A stretch of DNA of 64,000 nt from NCBI GenBank assembly GCA_006503535.1, contig QYRS01000003.1, positions 4,030,001 through 4,094,000 on the forward strand. The letters are read 5' to 3'. Below the pieces are notes generated by a model that was given only the letters and a program-made list of their open reading frames with translations, was not told where the DNA came from and searched no databases. Below, piece by piece: positions 39,171 to 51,765 of this stretch (within the stretch, counting starts at the first letter, position 1; every line of letters starts with the position of its first letter). Position numbers and translations under genes: made by a program. Source of the DNA: Arthrinium phaeospermum. Lineage: Eukaryota > Ascomycota > Sordariomycetes > Amphisphaeriales > Apiosporaceae.

Positions 39171-39683
39171 TTATTTCGCCGCCGGCAGCTTGGCGCGAGC
39201 CGCCATAGCCCTATCCACCGCCCCCGCGATGGGGCCATACACAAACTCCGCCCCGAAGCCCAGCCAGAGCAAGGCGAAGACCCAAAAGCCCAAGTCCGCG
39301 AGGCTCGGGTCGGAGACGCGGAAGAGCACGGTCAGGATGGCCGCCTCCAGGCCCAGCATGCCGCCCACGAAGGCCCACGTCCATTTGTCGCTGGGGATGG
39401 GGGACGGGGATGGGCGATAGTGAGACTGAGACTGAGGCCCCGGCGGATCCGAGATGTAGAGGAGGAGGGAACCGGAAAAGATCAGCTCGCAAATGAAAAT
39501 GGCGACCAGTGATCCCTCATACGACTCGCGGCTGTAGGGCCAGCCGCGCTTGGCCACGAGCGCGATCCCGCCGTTGATGGTGGCGAGGACCAGGTAGACC
39601 CCGGCCCAGGCGGCGAAGGTCGCGATCCTCCCTTTCTGGGCTGCCAAGGCGAGTTGGTCGGACAGGACTGTGCGGGAAACCAT
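39171..39683 (-). CDS. Small four-helix membrane protein (paralogue of the 1.3 kb gene)
   Basis: A 170-residue single-exon frame from MVSRTVLSDQLALAA. Four hydrophobic segments lie near residues 20-45, 58-77, 104-122 and 130-150. Aligned motifs with the 1326-1688 protein are VYLVLATINGGIALV against WLVIATINAWLAF, GGMLGLEAAILTVLF against VGLLGLEVAILALMF, and VFALLWLGFGAEFV against FAFFWPGFAL. The Ser/Pro-rich loop between helices 2 and 3 (PQSQSHYRPSPSPIPSDK) is absent from the shorter paralogue. It has a charged C terminus (VDRAMAARAKLPAAK). Function unknown; the conserved Asn after ATI and the repeated GLE before helix 3 are candidate functional positions. It is convergent with the GT25 gene. 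Confidence 0.7.
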   Translation of the reverse strand: MVSRTVLSDQLALAAQKGRIATFAAWAGVYLVLATINGGIALVAKRGWPYSRESYEGSLVAIFICELIFSGSLLLYISDPPGPQSQSHYRPSPSPIPSDKWTWAFVGGMLGLEAAILTVLFRVSDPSLADLGFWVFALLWLGFGAEFVYGPIAGAVDRAMAARAKLPAAK

Positions 39684-41024
39684 TGTTGTTATAGGTAGTC
39701 GAGGTATTAAAAGGGGGTTCGAAAATTATAGTCAACAATTGGCTGTTCTTAGAGTTCGTCGTTCGTGGAGTTCGTCGTTTCGCCGCGTGGGGGGTGAGTG
39801 ATGCGCGGAGTTTTGGGCTAGGTAGATATGATATGAGAGCAGAATAGGAAGATTATTGTTTACTCCTGTGAGTGCTCCCCGCATTCTCATTTTATACAGG
39901 TTCTCGCCAGAGAGGCGGAGAAAGAAAATAGAGGAGTGTTTCTCCGGTACCAAAGTCCGCCGGCGCCTTCGCAAAGCTAACGCCCTCACCCAAAACCTTA
40001 GCAGGGTCGGAACTCCATTACCAAGACCAGCGAAAGCAGAGATGTCCCATTCGGAGAAGGCGTAGAGGTATAGAAGGAAGCAGATAGATGTTTGAGGCAG
40101 ACAGCCGTGGGACAATAGAACCTACTATGTATGTATCTTATCGTACACTGCCACGATGCCGAAGCGACACGCCCATTTGATGGACAGTGTATTATCTCCG
40201 GAGGCCGCTGGCGTGATGTTAGGATAACCATCCAGAATCGCAATCTAGCGAACAGAACTGGGACTGGGAAGTGTATCAGCAAAGTCCACATACACCTTCG
40301 CTTCCTCCCTCTAGCTCTCTCGCCTCTCTAGGTCAATACCTCTCACCCAATGCATCAAGAATGAAAACACCCAATCAGACCAAAAACTCGCAGTATATGT
40401 ATGATGCAAGGCTCAATCCAAGTATAATAACTATCTCTCGTCCCCCATTCACTCGCTCGCGCACTCGCGCACACCCCTTGTACTCGCTCAGCTCGGTAAG
40501 TACATACGGACTCTCCCTAATAAGTAAAACCATATACGATCCGCACCCATTCCCATCCATCTGTCTTTGGATTGGGGAAATGGGATCTCGGAACACATAA
40601 ATACATATGCAATCCCCCCCTGTGGAGGGAAGAGGGACTTGATAACAAGTGTCTAGATACACAAACACAGACAGACAGCACCCCCTCTCTCGAAAAGAAA
40701 ACAATAATAGCATGAATGAACCAAGCCGCCCCCCTAAAAACCCCTCCAACGCCGCCATGGCCAATGAGTAGTAGGTAGAGATGATGAGCTGAAGAAGAAG
40801 AAAAGAAGAACCCACGCATCAATCAACACGCTCGGAGGGAAGTAACAAAAAAAACATAGAGGACAGAAAAGTAAGTAAAACCCAAATGCGTGGCTTTCGT
40901 GGTGGTGGACGCAGCCCGTGAATGAAAACCCAGCCAATGCCAAGACCTTCATCCTTTCCCACACATCCACTTCGTCGTCATATCCATAACGTCGCGTCCT
41001 TGTTCTTTCTTTCTTTCACATTAC
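39684..41024. other. No supported gene
   Basis: Contains the 5' region of the 39171-39683 gene and the 3' UTR of Bud6. Several medium frames exist on the - strand but they have biased, low-complexity residue content. No RNA gene seen. Confidence 0.5.
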
Positions 41025-44000
41025 TCATGCCGCCGGCTTGGCTTTGGCTTCCGCGGAAGGCGACGCCGGCGATGACGCCGCCGCCTCGTCATCCTCCTCG
41101 ACAACCTCCTCCTCTTCTTCTTCTCCCTCTTCTTCCTCCTCCTCCTCGAGCTCTTCCTCCTCCTCTTCTTCCTCTTCGCCCTCTTCGCCCTCCTCGCCGA
41201 ACTCGTCCTCCTGCACGATGCCGTTCATGCGCTCCCAGACCTGCCGCCGGATCTGCTCGTCCTTCAGCACGCGCGCCCGTTCCACCTCCTCGAAGCCGCC
41301 GCTCTTCTTCAGCTTGCCCTCTTCCACGAAGTTGATAAGCTCCTTCTTAAGAGGGTTGTCGCGCCGGCCCTCCAGCTCCTTCTGCCGGAGCTTCTCCGCC
41401 CTCTCGATGGCCTCGAGGCGGCTTTCGTGGTTCGGGTTCAGCGCGCGGACCTCGCCGAGGACACCCTCTTTGGCGGTGGATGGGTCGGCGCTGCTGCCAA
41501 GGTTCACCAGGCCCCGGGAGATCTGACGTGCCGCAGGTGTCGTGTTGTCCTTCATCTGCTCCTTAGTGGCTTGCTCAACAAGCGTGAAGGTCTCGGTAGC
41601 CTTGTCCAGATCGTCCACCAAATCCACCATGAGGTCCTCCATGACCTTGAGTTCGTCTCGGCCCTGGCACACGTCCTCCAGCTCCTTCTCCCAGATCTTG
41701 GTCCAGATGGGCTTCTCGCGCTTCATGTACTCCCGCACCTTACCAAGCTCTTGTGCAAGCCCGGAAATATCCTTGGAAACGTCTTCGAGTTGACGGGGCA
41801 GCGGCCGCACGCCACGATGCACCACATCCTTTCGCAAGTCCTCGATAAGATCTTGCAGGTCGTCGACGCGGCCAACGAGGCGGTCCGAGTCGGTGTTGAG
41901 CTGCTTGCGTCCTTTGGTGACATAAGAATATCCGGAGTCGCCTTCCACCGCGGGAACAGATGCCTTCGCCGCAGCAACCTTGACATTGGCGGCCTTGTTC
42001 CTGAGCGATGACATGGAGCTCTGGATGTCGGTCTGGAAGCTGGAATACGTCTGGCGCAGGACAGCCAAGTCTCGCTTCAGGCTTTGGAGCTCGCGAAGTT
42101 GGCTCGGGTTGAGCTTGCCCCCAGGAGATGCGCTCTTGGCACCCGAGCTCTCCACGACTTGCGGAGGTGCGCTGGCGAGGCGCGTCATCTCCTTCGCTGC
42201 CTCTAATTGCCGGTCGGATACCCGTTGAATCGCGGCGCCCTGGTCGTCGACATTCTGCTTGACTTCTTCCACGGCCTTCTTGATCGAGCCGATGCCATCA
42301 TCGATGTGACGCTTCACTTCGTCCAGCAGCTCCACATTCAAGGCCAAGACGGTGCGGTCCTTAATATCCGACAAATCCTCCAGCTCATGACGCACTCCAG
42401 ATACGGGGTCTTGAATGTAGATCTCGGGGAGATCTGCTCCATTCGTTGTAGTATTCCAGGAGAACTTCTCGATGAAGGCCAGCTGCAACCGCCCAATGGT
42501 CAGATCGGCATAGCCTTCTGGTAACACAAACTTCTTGACTTTGGACTTGTATTGGAGGAAGAGTGTCAGGTCCTTCGTCAGCGGCGGCGACTGCTCGATA
42601 AATCCATTCTGCTGCTTGGATTCCGGCGGTGTCTTGGGCGGCAGTGATGGTTTCCTCTCGCTCTTCGGTGTCGCTGAGCGTGGCGGTGATTTCTTCTCTG
42701 GTGAAGTCGGCCGACCCCCAACGGAGAACGCATCGTCCAGCGGACCTGATATAGTAGCACTAGGCCTATAACGCTCGTCCGGAGATGCTATTGGTGGAGT
42801 TTTGGAAGGCTCTATAGGTACGTCGCTTGGCGGTTCGGAGTGCTCCGAAACTTTGCTGGGGGCCCTCGCAGGCGAATTATCGAATGTGTTTTTAGACTGG
42901 CTGGACAGACTCGAGTTGTTGCGGTTGTGTTTCATAGAATCGCGCACCTGCATCGCGCGCATCGACTCCCGCGCTTCTCCCCGCCCTCGATTCGGTATGG
43001 GTGTGTGCTGGGTAGGCAGCATGGGCACGCCGCCCGTCGGCGCACCCAGGTGTTTAGAAATCTGGTAGGCGGAGTATCGTCGGGAGGCTCGTCTCTCGAG
43101 GTCGCCACCCCTCTGGAGAGCAGCCAGGGCGCTCTGTTGCGATTTCGGGGGAGGCGGAGGCGGCGGGAAGGAATCGATGTCGATCTGGTTAGGGGGCGGG
43201 GGCGGCCCGCTGGGCATGTTGGATGATTCATCACCGGGATATGGTGGGAGGATCGGTATGTTCTGCATGGTGTTACTCGACATGGAAGACTGCTCGGAGT
43301 TGACAGATGCTTGAGACTGAGACTGGTCTCGCGGTGGAAATCTTCGGGTGGGAGATGCGTTGATGTTGCCACCAGACGGGCCGCTTTCTCTTTGAGGGGC
43401 GGAGCTGTCTCGTGTTGAATAGCCGCTCTCGATGCCTTCGTTCAACAAACTCGTGAGGCCGCTGTTACTGCTACCGGCAGTACTAGTGCTCATTGTACGG
43501 TTAGCAATGCTGGAGGCGCCTTCTGGTGATCCACTGCCGCTCTCCCGGTCACGCGACTGTTTCTGCCGGAGTTTCTGCTGTTTCCTTTTCAAGCCGTGGA
43601 GCAGGTTGATGATGATGTCGCGTATCCTCGGCAAGTATTTCTCCAAACTCTCGGTACTGGCTTCCTGGCTGAGAGTGGCCTCGAGTATGTGACGCAGCGA
43701 TTCGGGTACGTTGCCTAGGTCGGAGGTATCGACGTTGATGGCCGTGAAGGCCCGGCAGGCCATGTTGAACTCATAGCCCAGCCTCACGTAGACGTCGGAC
43801 ACTTGCGTGTCGGTAGCCGTTCCCCGCGACCATTGCGTCAGGGTTTCCAGGAGTTGTTTCGTGGCGACGAGCAGGTGGGTGACGCTCTTCTCGATCTGGG
43901 ATAAAGGCATGGCGGAACCGCTTGACTGTAGGAAGATAAGGACTGTGTCAGCGATGACTGCGCGGGAGAAAGCAGGAAAGGGTCTGCTGCGTCAAGACAA

Positions 44001-44277
44001 GAGAAGAGAGACGACAGAAGGTTAGGCAGGCAAGCCACAAGTCGCATGAAAGAAAGTTCGGACGGTGGGAGCCTCAGGAAGCCCCCGTCAGTTGTCGCTT
44101 ACTCACATTTCCTCGCCTAGAGTTCCCGGGAATAGACTTGTTGGAAGCCGTGGATGAACGCGGCTGCATGTTGGCCGGGGACATGGCGCGCTGAGGAACA
44201 CCGGATTGGGGCGGTGGTCCTGGGTCCGCCCCTGGGGAGCGTCGCTGCATGGAGCGAGAGTGATTTGAGGGCTGCAT
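41025..44277 (-). CDS. BUD6: Bud6/Aip3 actin-interacting polarity factor
   Basis: Exon 1 (44277-44107, 57 codons, Ser/Pro/Arg-rich) joins exon 2 (43925-41025) through a 181-base intron with donor GTGAGT and acceptor CAG, in phase, giving about 1023 residues. Residues about 60-180 form the conserved N-terminal helical region (SQIEKSVTHLLVATKQLLET, CRAFTAINV). Residues 180-500 are disordered with polyproline runs. From about 512 (LFLQYKSKVKKFVLPEGYAD) starts the AIP3 domain, with long coiled-coil stretches including DEVKRHIDDGIGSIKKAVEE and the conserved QLRELQSLKRDLAVLR. The C terminus is a very acidic tail of about 60 residues, mostly Glu. Bud6 binds actin monomers and stimulates formins at the polarisome, organising tip growth and septation. 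The acidic tail is unusually long compared with what I know of yeast Bud6. Confidence 0.9.
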
Positions 44278-47200
44278 GATGTGTATCGTGGGCTTTGTCC
44301 GGAGCGGGTGTTTCGTCTCGTATGTAGTAGACTTGTAGTATCTCGCAAGTGACCTCTGGCCGGTGTTTCGATAAAGTGTGCGCTACGCCGTCCGTCTCGA
44401 CGCCTTATGAGACCAGCCACCTGAACTACGTTTCGGCGCAAAGTCTAGTCTGTGATAAATGGTTTGGTATATACGCCGGGATCAGGTGCAGATAGAATGG
44501 GGTCGGGGGGTCGGGTCGCGGAAAATGTAGAGCAGCCGGGGGGGTTGGCGCGTTACGAAGCAGCTAAAAAAGCAAGATGGTCTAGGGAAGAACAAGTTGT
44601 CTATTGAAGCCGGGTGGGGAGAGGTTGCGAGAGGGAGAGAGTCGCGCGCAGCAGGAGGAGTAGGAGCAAGCAATTACGTTGGATGGATGTCCGGATGGAG
44701 ATAGATTCAATTAAGCCAGTCACCTCAGGCGCTGTATGTTTAGGTAAGAAACAATCATGTATGACGAGAAGGCAGTTGGTAGTCGTCGGTCGGGCTCAGT
44801 TACGGACGGAGGTTTCGACCGTTAGTTTGGTTGAAGGGTATGGGATTATGGAGTCGGGAGGATCACTCATTCAAGTCGACTGCATGTTTGGTTGGTTGGC
44901 GCAACGTCAAAAATCGATGGTCGGGTCCCTTGCAACTGCAAATTGTGCGCGCAAGAGAGGAGAGAATATGGAGTGTACATGTACCCAATGCAGGCCCAAT
45001 GCCTAACCCGTAGCCCCCCTGCAAGCCCTACACGGGCCTCCCAGGTGACCCGGCTTCTCTCACTACCACGACTCACGACTCGCACGAGCAAGCAGCTGGG
45101 CTCTCTCAATGCCTTGGGTACCAGCCAAAAATAAAAGCTCTGACGAAATCGAATGATTAAACAGAGAGGGTCATGCCAAATTCGCTTGGGGCCTGAGCAG
45201 TCTTGCCAGAACTTGGAGACTTGAAACGGCTCTCCCCCAGATGCGGCCAGCACCCTCAAAGCGCACGTGCACGCAAACTGCACACATCCCGGGCCTGCCT
45301 TACCCAAACCGTCGTAGCAGGCAACATACCCCTGGAACGTCCAACATCAAACCACGCTGTCCGCAATCTGTCATTGTCGTTGGATGATGAGATGCACACT
45401 AAACGCTGTTTCGACAACCACTCCTGACTCCCAGCGGTGCAGAGATGCAGTATGCAATAGATGCATGTTCTACGCATGTGGACCAGCACGTCAGCCCAAG
45501 CACGTATCGTGAGTTGGCACGTCTCGCTGTCGAGCTTCATATCCCCAACCTCTATCAACATCCTGTTCATGCAGGTACCCTTGCTAGCTGCTTCAAGTTA
45601 CGCAAGCAAGTCCAAGCAAATCAAGCAGGCTTGCGGATTCCAAACCCCTCCTTTCAGGAACTAGAGCTTTCCATACTCGACGTATGGTATATTTCCTGCA
45701 ATCTTATCCACCCACTCTTTCAATTGGATCAAACGATCATCTACCCAGAGCAATCGAATTGTTCAGATAGATCGAGACTTATGCATTGCAGTCCCTCAAC
45801 AACCAAAGTCTGCCATAGCGTGTGCCCAATCTTCGTGAGAGAAGTATTGCATGTTGCAAGCCAGCTTCGTGGAGAAACTCCTGACTCCTACGGATATATG
45901 CACTTATCTACCTATCCAATGCGCTTTTCCCCCTTCATTTGAGTGAGATGCGAGAGGTGCGCTGAGGCTTGGTATGGCCGCTGAGTGTACCAAGGCCCTA
46001 TCCTGCTTTTGTAATTGAACTGTTTGTTATCATCGGCATCAGAACGACGGATACTATCCTTCGCTGGCTAGTTGCGCACAAACTTCGCAGGGGGGTGACT
46101 GCTAGACAGACAGCATCGTCTGAGGTACGATCGCCCCTGTATCACCAAGCATGCATCAGAAGTAATCCCGTTGCGGTCGACAGTAGAGTCATAAATCGAG
46201 CAATGAAGATCAAGGCTATGTATGAGCATGCGGTACTCCTCCGCTGTCAACGGACGGGTCTGAAAACACCCTGGCTTGCCGATCCCAAGCCGACGACTTC
46301 GCGACTGTGAGAGGAGTAGGCGAGCTCGTCTCGTCTGTCCGTCAACGGCAGCGCTAACCAATTGTCAAGGCCATAGACCCGAAGTCATGCAGTAGCTACC
46401 ACCTGACTGGACACTGTCATCGCCCATGAGTTCAGCTTCAGTGGGAATCCAGTGCCTGGCAAGCGGCTGGACGAGCACATGTGCCATTCTATATACTTGT
46501 TACCCCTAGGCACTATTTCTACCCCCGGCCGACCATTTCAGAAATTATGTTGGATGTTAAGTGTTAAGAGCGCGAGGGTGCAGATCATGGTCCCCTTTGC
46601 AGGCTCAGGGGAAGACCAAGCATTCGCTACCCAACCACAACGATGAGAAGTAGCTGTAGTTTACCGTGCCGCGAGAAAACTATCTAGCGTGGGAGCTTCC
46701 ATGTCACCGTGAAAGGACTTCGAAAGCAAATAGTTACTGTACACCGGTTCTTAGGTGCCTGTCTGTCTAAATGAAATTTGCTTATAGACTCGCCACTCTA
46801 GTTGTCTTGGTTACTCCACAGCAAGATGTCGCTAAGAGCATCAATTTCACTTTTACCGATAGCACTGTCAACAGTCATGTCTTACTGGGAGAAGGTATGC
46901 ATTCCGGGTTTAAGGGTATAACTCTCGACCAGATGAGCTGTATCATTGTCTCTGACATCACACGTCAATCTCTATGTTAGTCCAAGGCTGGAGGTGTATT
47001 ATCGATTGAGTGAGGGACATCTGAAGAAATTGGTGTCATCGCCTTGACTGTTTAGCCGTGGAAAGTGAAGCAGCATATATTAAAATGGGCAATAGAAGTA
47101 GAGGACATTATCTATTAGCATGAAGAGGCCCTTCCATTCTCAAGTGTTCCAGGAGCGTATATATTAGGATTATGACGAGAGGTCCATCGTCTATCCTTGT

Positions 47201-50200
47201 TAGTATCTGGAAAAGATGTGAAAATATGTGTTGATTTTAGCTGTGTGTATCTCATTCCTCGCCAGATAGATCAAAAGAGTGTCAAGGCGCAATATTATCT
47301 AGCATCTATGTGTACAACGCAGCCTGTGGCCACTCCGCGCGCGTAGCCGCCGCTTAGTCACATACTAAGAATGTGATACTGTATCCATGCCGATATTCTG
47401 TAGACTATAGCCATCATCCAATCCCTTGACTTATAGGGGGTCAATGGACTATGACCCAACGAGGCAGGGGGCCGCCCCCAAGTGCCCCCAGATGCCCCCA
47501 TGACACTACATATATGCATCTCGGCTACGGCCCGTGCCTTGCATCCATATTTGGGGTCCAGTGACCGTCCACAGACGCTTCATAACATTCTACCTTTTCC
47601 AGATATGGCAAATCAGTGCTACTGGTGGATTTGGATTCTGCCATTATTTAAGGTAAACTGAGCCCTGCAAGGGAGACAAAGCACATAAGCCTATTTTAAG
47701 ATATGGAAAAACTTCTTATGATACCCTTGCCGGTGGCATTTAGAACCCCTTGGAGTTCGCATATCTCGGATCAGATGGCTGAACATCTATTCTAGACCGA
47801 TTTGGCTATGTGGCTAGTCTCAGACGGGCAAACAACTTGATTGGAGTTCTCAACAATCCCAATGCTTGGTATAACATGACCGAGGTTGCTTTGAAATACA
47901 CGCATCACAGGTTCTAGTTGAAATACCCTTGTGCCGTTTACTACCGCGTGGGCGAGCATGCATCTCTGTTTCGAACAGAGGCTACACAAGTTTGAACTTG
48001 AGATCGGGATTATACTCTGCGCATTAGATTAGCTCCGAACCCGTATACCTATTCCGTTTTCAATATATTGATGCTGACATGAGTCGTTTCTAGGCCCTCC
48101 CCAAGACGCAATTGTTTCTATACTAATCCATTTCTGTGGCATATTGAGTAACTGTAGATAGTGCGTCCTTACGGGGTCAACTAGTGATTTGATCTCCCGC
48201 TACTACTAGTTGGCAGCTGGCAGATAAAGTCAATGTACGTCATCTCCATCCACTTCGCATCAATTCGAGCTACAGGTAGTGTAGTGGTGAGCTAGCATCA
48301 AGGTGATGGGATGCCACTCCTTGTCCCTACTGTAGATGTGCAGTGCCACGACATGCGCCTCCATCTATCTATCTACACATCAACTCGGTTTTGCATGACT
48401 CGTAAGCATCTGCACGATTTGCATACATTCGATCGCCCTAAGCCGGGGATGTGCAGTCCAGTTGCCCCAAAGCAGGCTGTGCAAGTCACTTTAATCCAAA
48501 CGGGGAGCCCCCAATCACTGGGCGAGGCGCTATCCGGGACCCGCATATAGCCGCTGCAGATCATGACCTTTTGGCTGTCGCCCCAAAAACCCCCCAAACC
48601 CAAGCAGCAAAGTGTGGATGAAAAAGGGCAAAGAGGATGATGGTGAGGATGAAAACGGTCTAGATCTTCATTGGCTGTTTGATTTCGAAGACGGGCAGGG
48701 CAGCAACAAGCATCTGAGAAGGATGGATTCCATCAAACAGAGGAGTTCAGTTCCTCTGCGCAATATGACCTGCACATGTACCTACCCTAACGCAAATGTC
48801 GGCACTTATCGACCCCGTCCTCCCATCGGTCCGGACGGTGCGAAATCCAGCCAATCCCAAATCGTGCGCTCACCGAACCTGTCCAAAAGTTGAGCCTCAC
48901 TTCACTCCTATGCTGCGCCACAATTACCTGTTCGAATCTGATTGGGGGCTTCGACGATTTTTGGTCAATTTTCATTTTCGGGCAAGAATTTGCTGGGCGT
49001 CGCACAACTGCGCAAGGATGGAAGCGTGGTGCGGTGGGAGTCTGGACCAGCAAATCGGATTGCGTTTCGTGTGCAGATACGCCCTGCAGGTGCTATACCC
49101 AAACCGGCCCCGACTATGAGTGAACGCATGCAGCAGTCTTGTTGGGTTGGATTTCCCGTGCTGCGCTGCAGAGAAAACAAAGGATCAATTGAATGTGTTT
49201 GTTGATCGAGGATTGGGCCGTTTGCAACCTGCAGCCAACCGCCCCCTTCCCTGGTCCGATCATTACGCCTACTCCTGTTCAAACAACATTGCGCATTGCT
49301 TTGCTCATCAGGAGTTTTCTCCTTTACAACATTATCAGGACTAACACCAACCGCCCGGTCTCCTCTGGAATGTGGATCGGGTTTTGAGTTGTACTCAAGT
49401 CCCGGTTGATCTGACCAGGGGTGCCAGGGAGAAACGTACCAGAACCCATGATGCGCGTTTATAAATAACTGGAAGCAATTTCAATACATGGCAATATCCT
49501 CATCGCCGGCTCTTTCCATCGTCGCCCGGCTGTGGAGATTCACCTTTTGATTAGGAGTATTATGCATGTTTACTGGTGTGAGATATTACGACATCCTGTT
49601 TGCACGCTTCGTCTCTATTGAAGTCCAGCATCTACAGCTCCCCTGCACGATCGTCGTGTGGACATGGCTCGACATGAGGTTACAGGGGTAGCTTGCGTAC
49701 CTCTGCCATAAGATCGCCCTAGGAGTAATATCCCGAGCTAACCCAACGCTGCGCAAAGTACACGTACCGTCCACCTGAAGCTTGAGTCGTTGCTTCGGGG
49801 TCTAGATTCCAGAGGCTCCAGAGGTTCGGCTGAGCAGGTAGATTGGTACGATGGGAAACAAACTGTAGGGTAGCATTTTGGATCTTTATGACATGAGCCT
49901 CTGGGGGCCTTTCTGTTTGCTGAGGGGCATCCGAGCGGCATGGCCAAATCCTGGGATGCTTGCGGAAATGCCGAATCGGGCTTGTGGGGGCGGTTGGCCC
50001 GGGGCAGTAGCTTTGACACTTGTTGGATGGGCTTTTCAAACATAAAGGAGACAGACAAGATGCCTGCTGGCTGGCTGTTCCTTGATTGGCCCCCGGGAGT
50101 CTCGCACTTACCTTCAACAATATAGGAACAGGTAGGGAGTGGTAAACACATTCAAAAATGGAATTTTGCAATTGGCGGTGCACGCACAGTGTACTTGCAT

Positions 50201-51700
50201 CTGTCACTGGACTTGGCGCCGATATTACGACACGATGACTGCTATAGTGAGACTCTACCGCCCAAATCAAGAGGAACCTTCGATTTGGCCAATTGACGTC
50301 ATGGTAGAGGATGCGGCCAAGAGTAGTGTTTTCCATGATCTATCATCTTCCTTTCAACTGGCTACGGAGGCGTATCGCGATGAAGCAGCTCCATATTCCC
50401 AGCATCATCTGGTTCATCGGGCCCATCCAATGGGATTATCATTGAGCGCAAAAAGGGACATTCGTCTGCTAGACAATCCCAAACTTCGGGACGACTGAAC
50501 CGATTTTCGATGTTCGGACTGGTCCAAAGTCAATAGCTCCCACTTTCCTTCTTCTGGAAACCCTCGGATACGCATTTGCAGAGGCACAAGCCGGTTAGGT
50601 CAAGGCCTTGATACGCCTCACGACCCGGGTATTTCTTAGTGCTATCGAGCTGAAAGCATTGGCACTCAGGCCTACCACTAGGTGAATACATGTGCATACT
50701 ACTGCATGCGCAGGCACATGCTTCGCTATGCATCTTGGGGGGCGTAGGTAATTGACTGATCGCAGTCTTTGCAATCCTCCGACCCCTCGCGCCCGTCAAG
50801 ATAACATGCACACACTCTGTGGTCCTATATAAACAAACCTATTAAGATAATACAAAAATTTATTCTGTGTTAATTCCCCTCACATCGAAAATGGGTTTTA
50901 CCGACTGTCAAACGTGTGCAGTTGATCCGGAGGAGTGAGTGACTCCTTTTGCATGGGAGGTATTGGAGACAGGAGGTCGAAATATCAATGAGCTTCAAGC
51001 TTCCATCCACCCTTAATTAATGGGGAAACTGGCAGGTGGTACCTGCTTCTTCAAGATGCACGAGAACACAGTGTGGAGCACGTAGCCGCACTTGCCTGGT
51101 CATGCCTACCCCAAGAAAGAATATCGCACACAATTTGGGAATTGAATTGACGTGTAGGATGACAGCAAGATCACAGTATTGGGCACGCAGTCGGATGCAA
51201 ACACTGCAGAAATGTAAAGAGGACGTGGTTCTTGGGTTTTGGTTGTTGATACCTATGATGCTATGTACCATGGGCCAAATCCACTGCCCAAAAGCCGATC
51301 GAAGCCTTATGTGATTCCATGTCTTTGCTGTGCGAGGTCAACTGGCCATTTGTTTTGTTTGAACCAGAATCAGCCCACTAAAATCGATCACCAATCCATA
51401 ATTCTCGGTACCTGAGCTGTCTGGGCTAGCGGGTAGGTGTTCTTTAGGCATTTTCTCTTGAGCCGAAAGAGCAGGCCAGGCAAAGTAGAGGCGTAAAAGC
51501 GTAGGTAAAAAGCTGCGCCCAGCCCAGGAGAGCTGCCACCCAAGAACCCGGGGAAAGCGCAATCAATCACCACTACCAATACCACTGTGACTGCTGCACT
51601 CCAGCTTAACTTGAACACTGGGGCTGCCTTGCCCACTGCATCGCACTGCATCGCATCACACACACACCAGTAGACCAGCACACACACACACACACAAACT
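44278..51700. other. 7.4 kb with no supported gene
   Basis: Normal, not RIP-like, composition. The first few hundred bases are the Bud6 promoter and 5' UTR. Numerous frames of 60-200 codons occur on both strands, but none shows a domain, consistent residue pattern, signal peptide with mature protein, or convincing intron set. The most gene-like are 45445-45942 (+, 165 codons), 50139-50498 (+, 119 codons) and 46771-46980 (+, 69 codons with a weak signal-like start). A C-run tract occurs at 47468-47502. The stretch may hold non-coding transcripts or lineage-specific genes. Confidence 0.45.
47468..47502 (-). other. G-run tract
   Basis: Three C5 runs separated by six or seven bases on the + strand, so three G5 runs on the - strand, flanked by a short G5/C5 inverted pair. 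It falls one G-run short of the standard quadruplex rule. Confidence 0.4.
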
Positions 51701-51765
51701 CCTGCACGCATACCAAACTTCAAAGTTGGAGGATTTGACCTGACCTGACCTGCCCTGACCTGACA
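51640..51765. repeat. CA and CCTGA simple repeats
   Basis: Two CA dinucleotide tracts (around 51660 and 51680-51697) are followed by five imperfect copies of GACCT/CCTGA between 51737 and 51765. They lie at the start of the long pyrimidine-rich leader of the ataxin-2 gene. Confidence 0.7.

Noticed and set aside
46771..46980. 69-codon frame with a weak signal-peptide-like start
   Set aside because: No cysteines in a recognisable spacing, no homologous pattern and no neighbouring support.
47964..47980. 17-base inverted repeat CTCTGTT-TCG-AACAGAG
   Set aside because: Isolated short palindrome with no associated gene or repeat boundary; expected by chance in this length.
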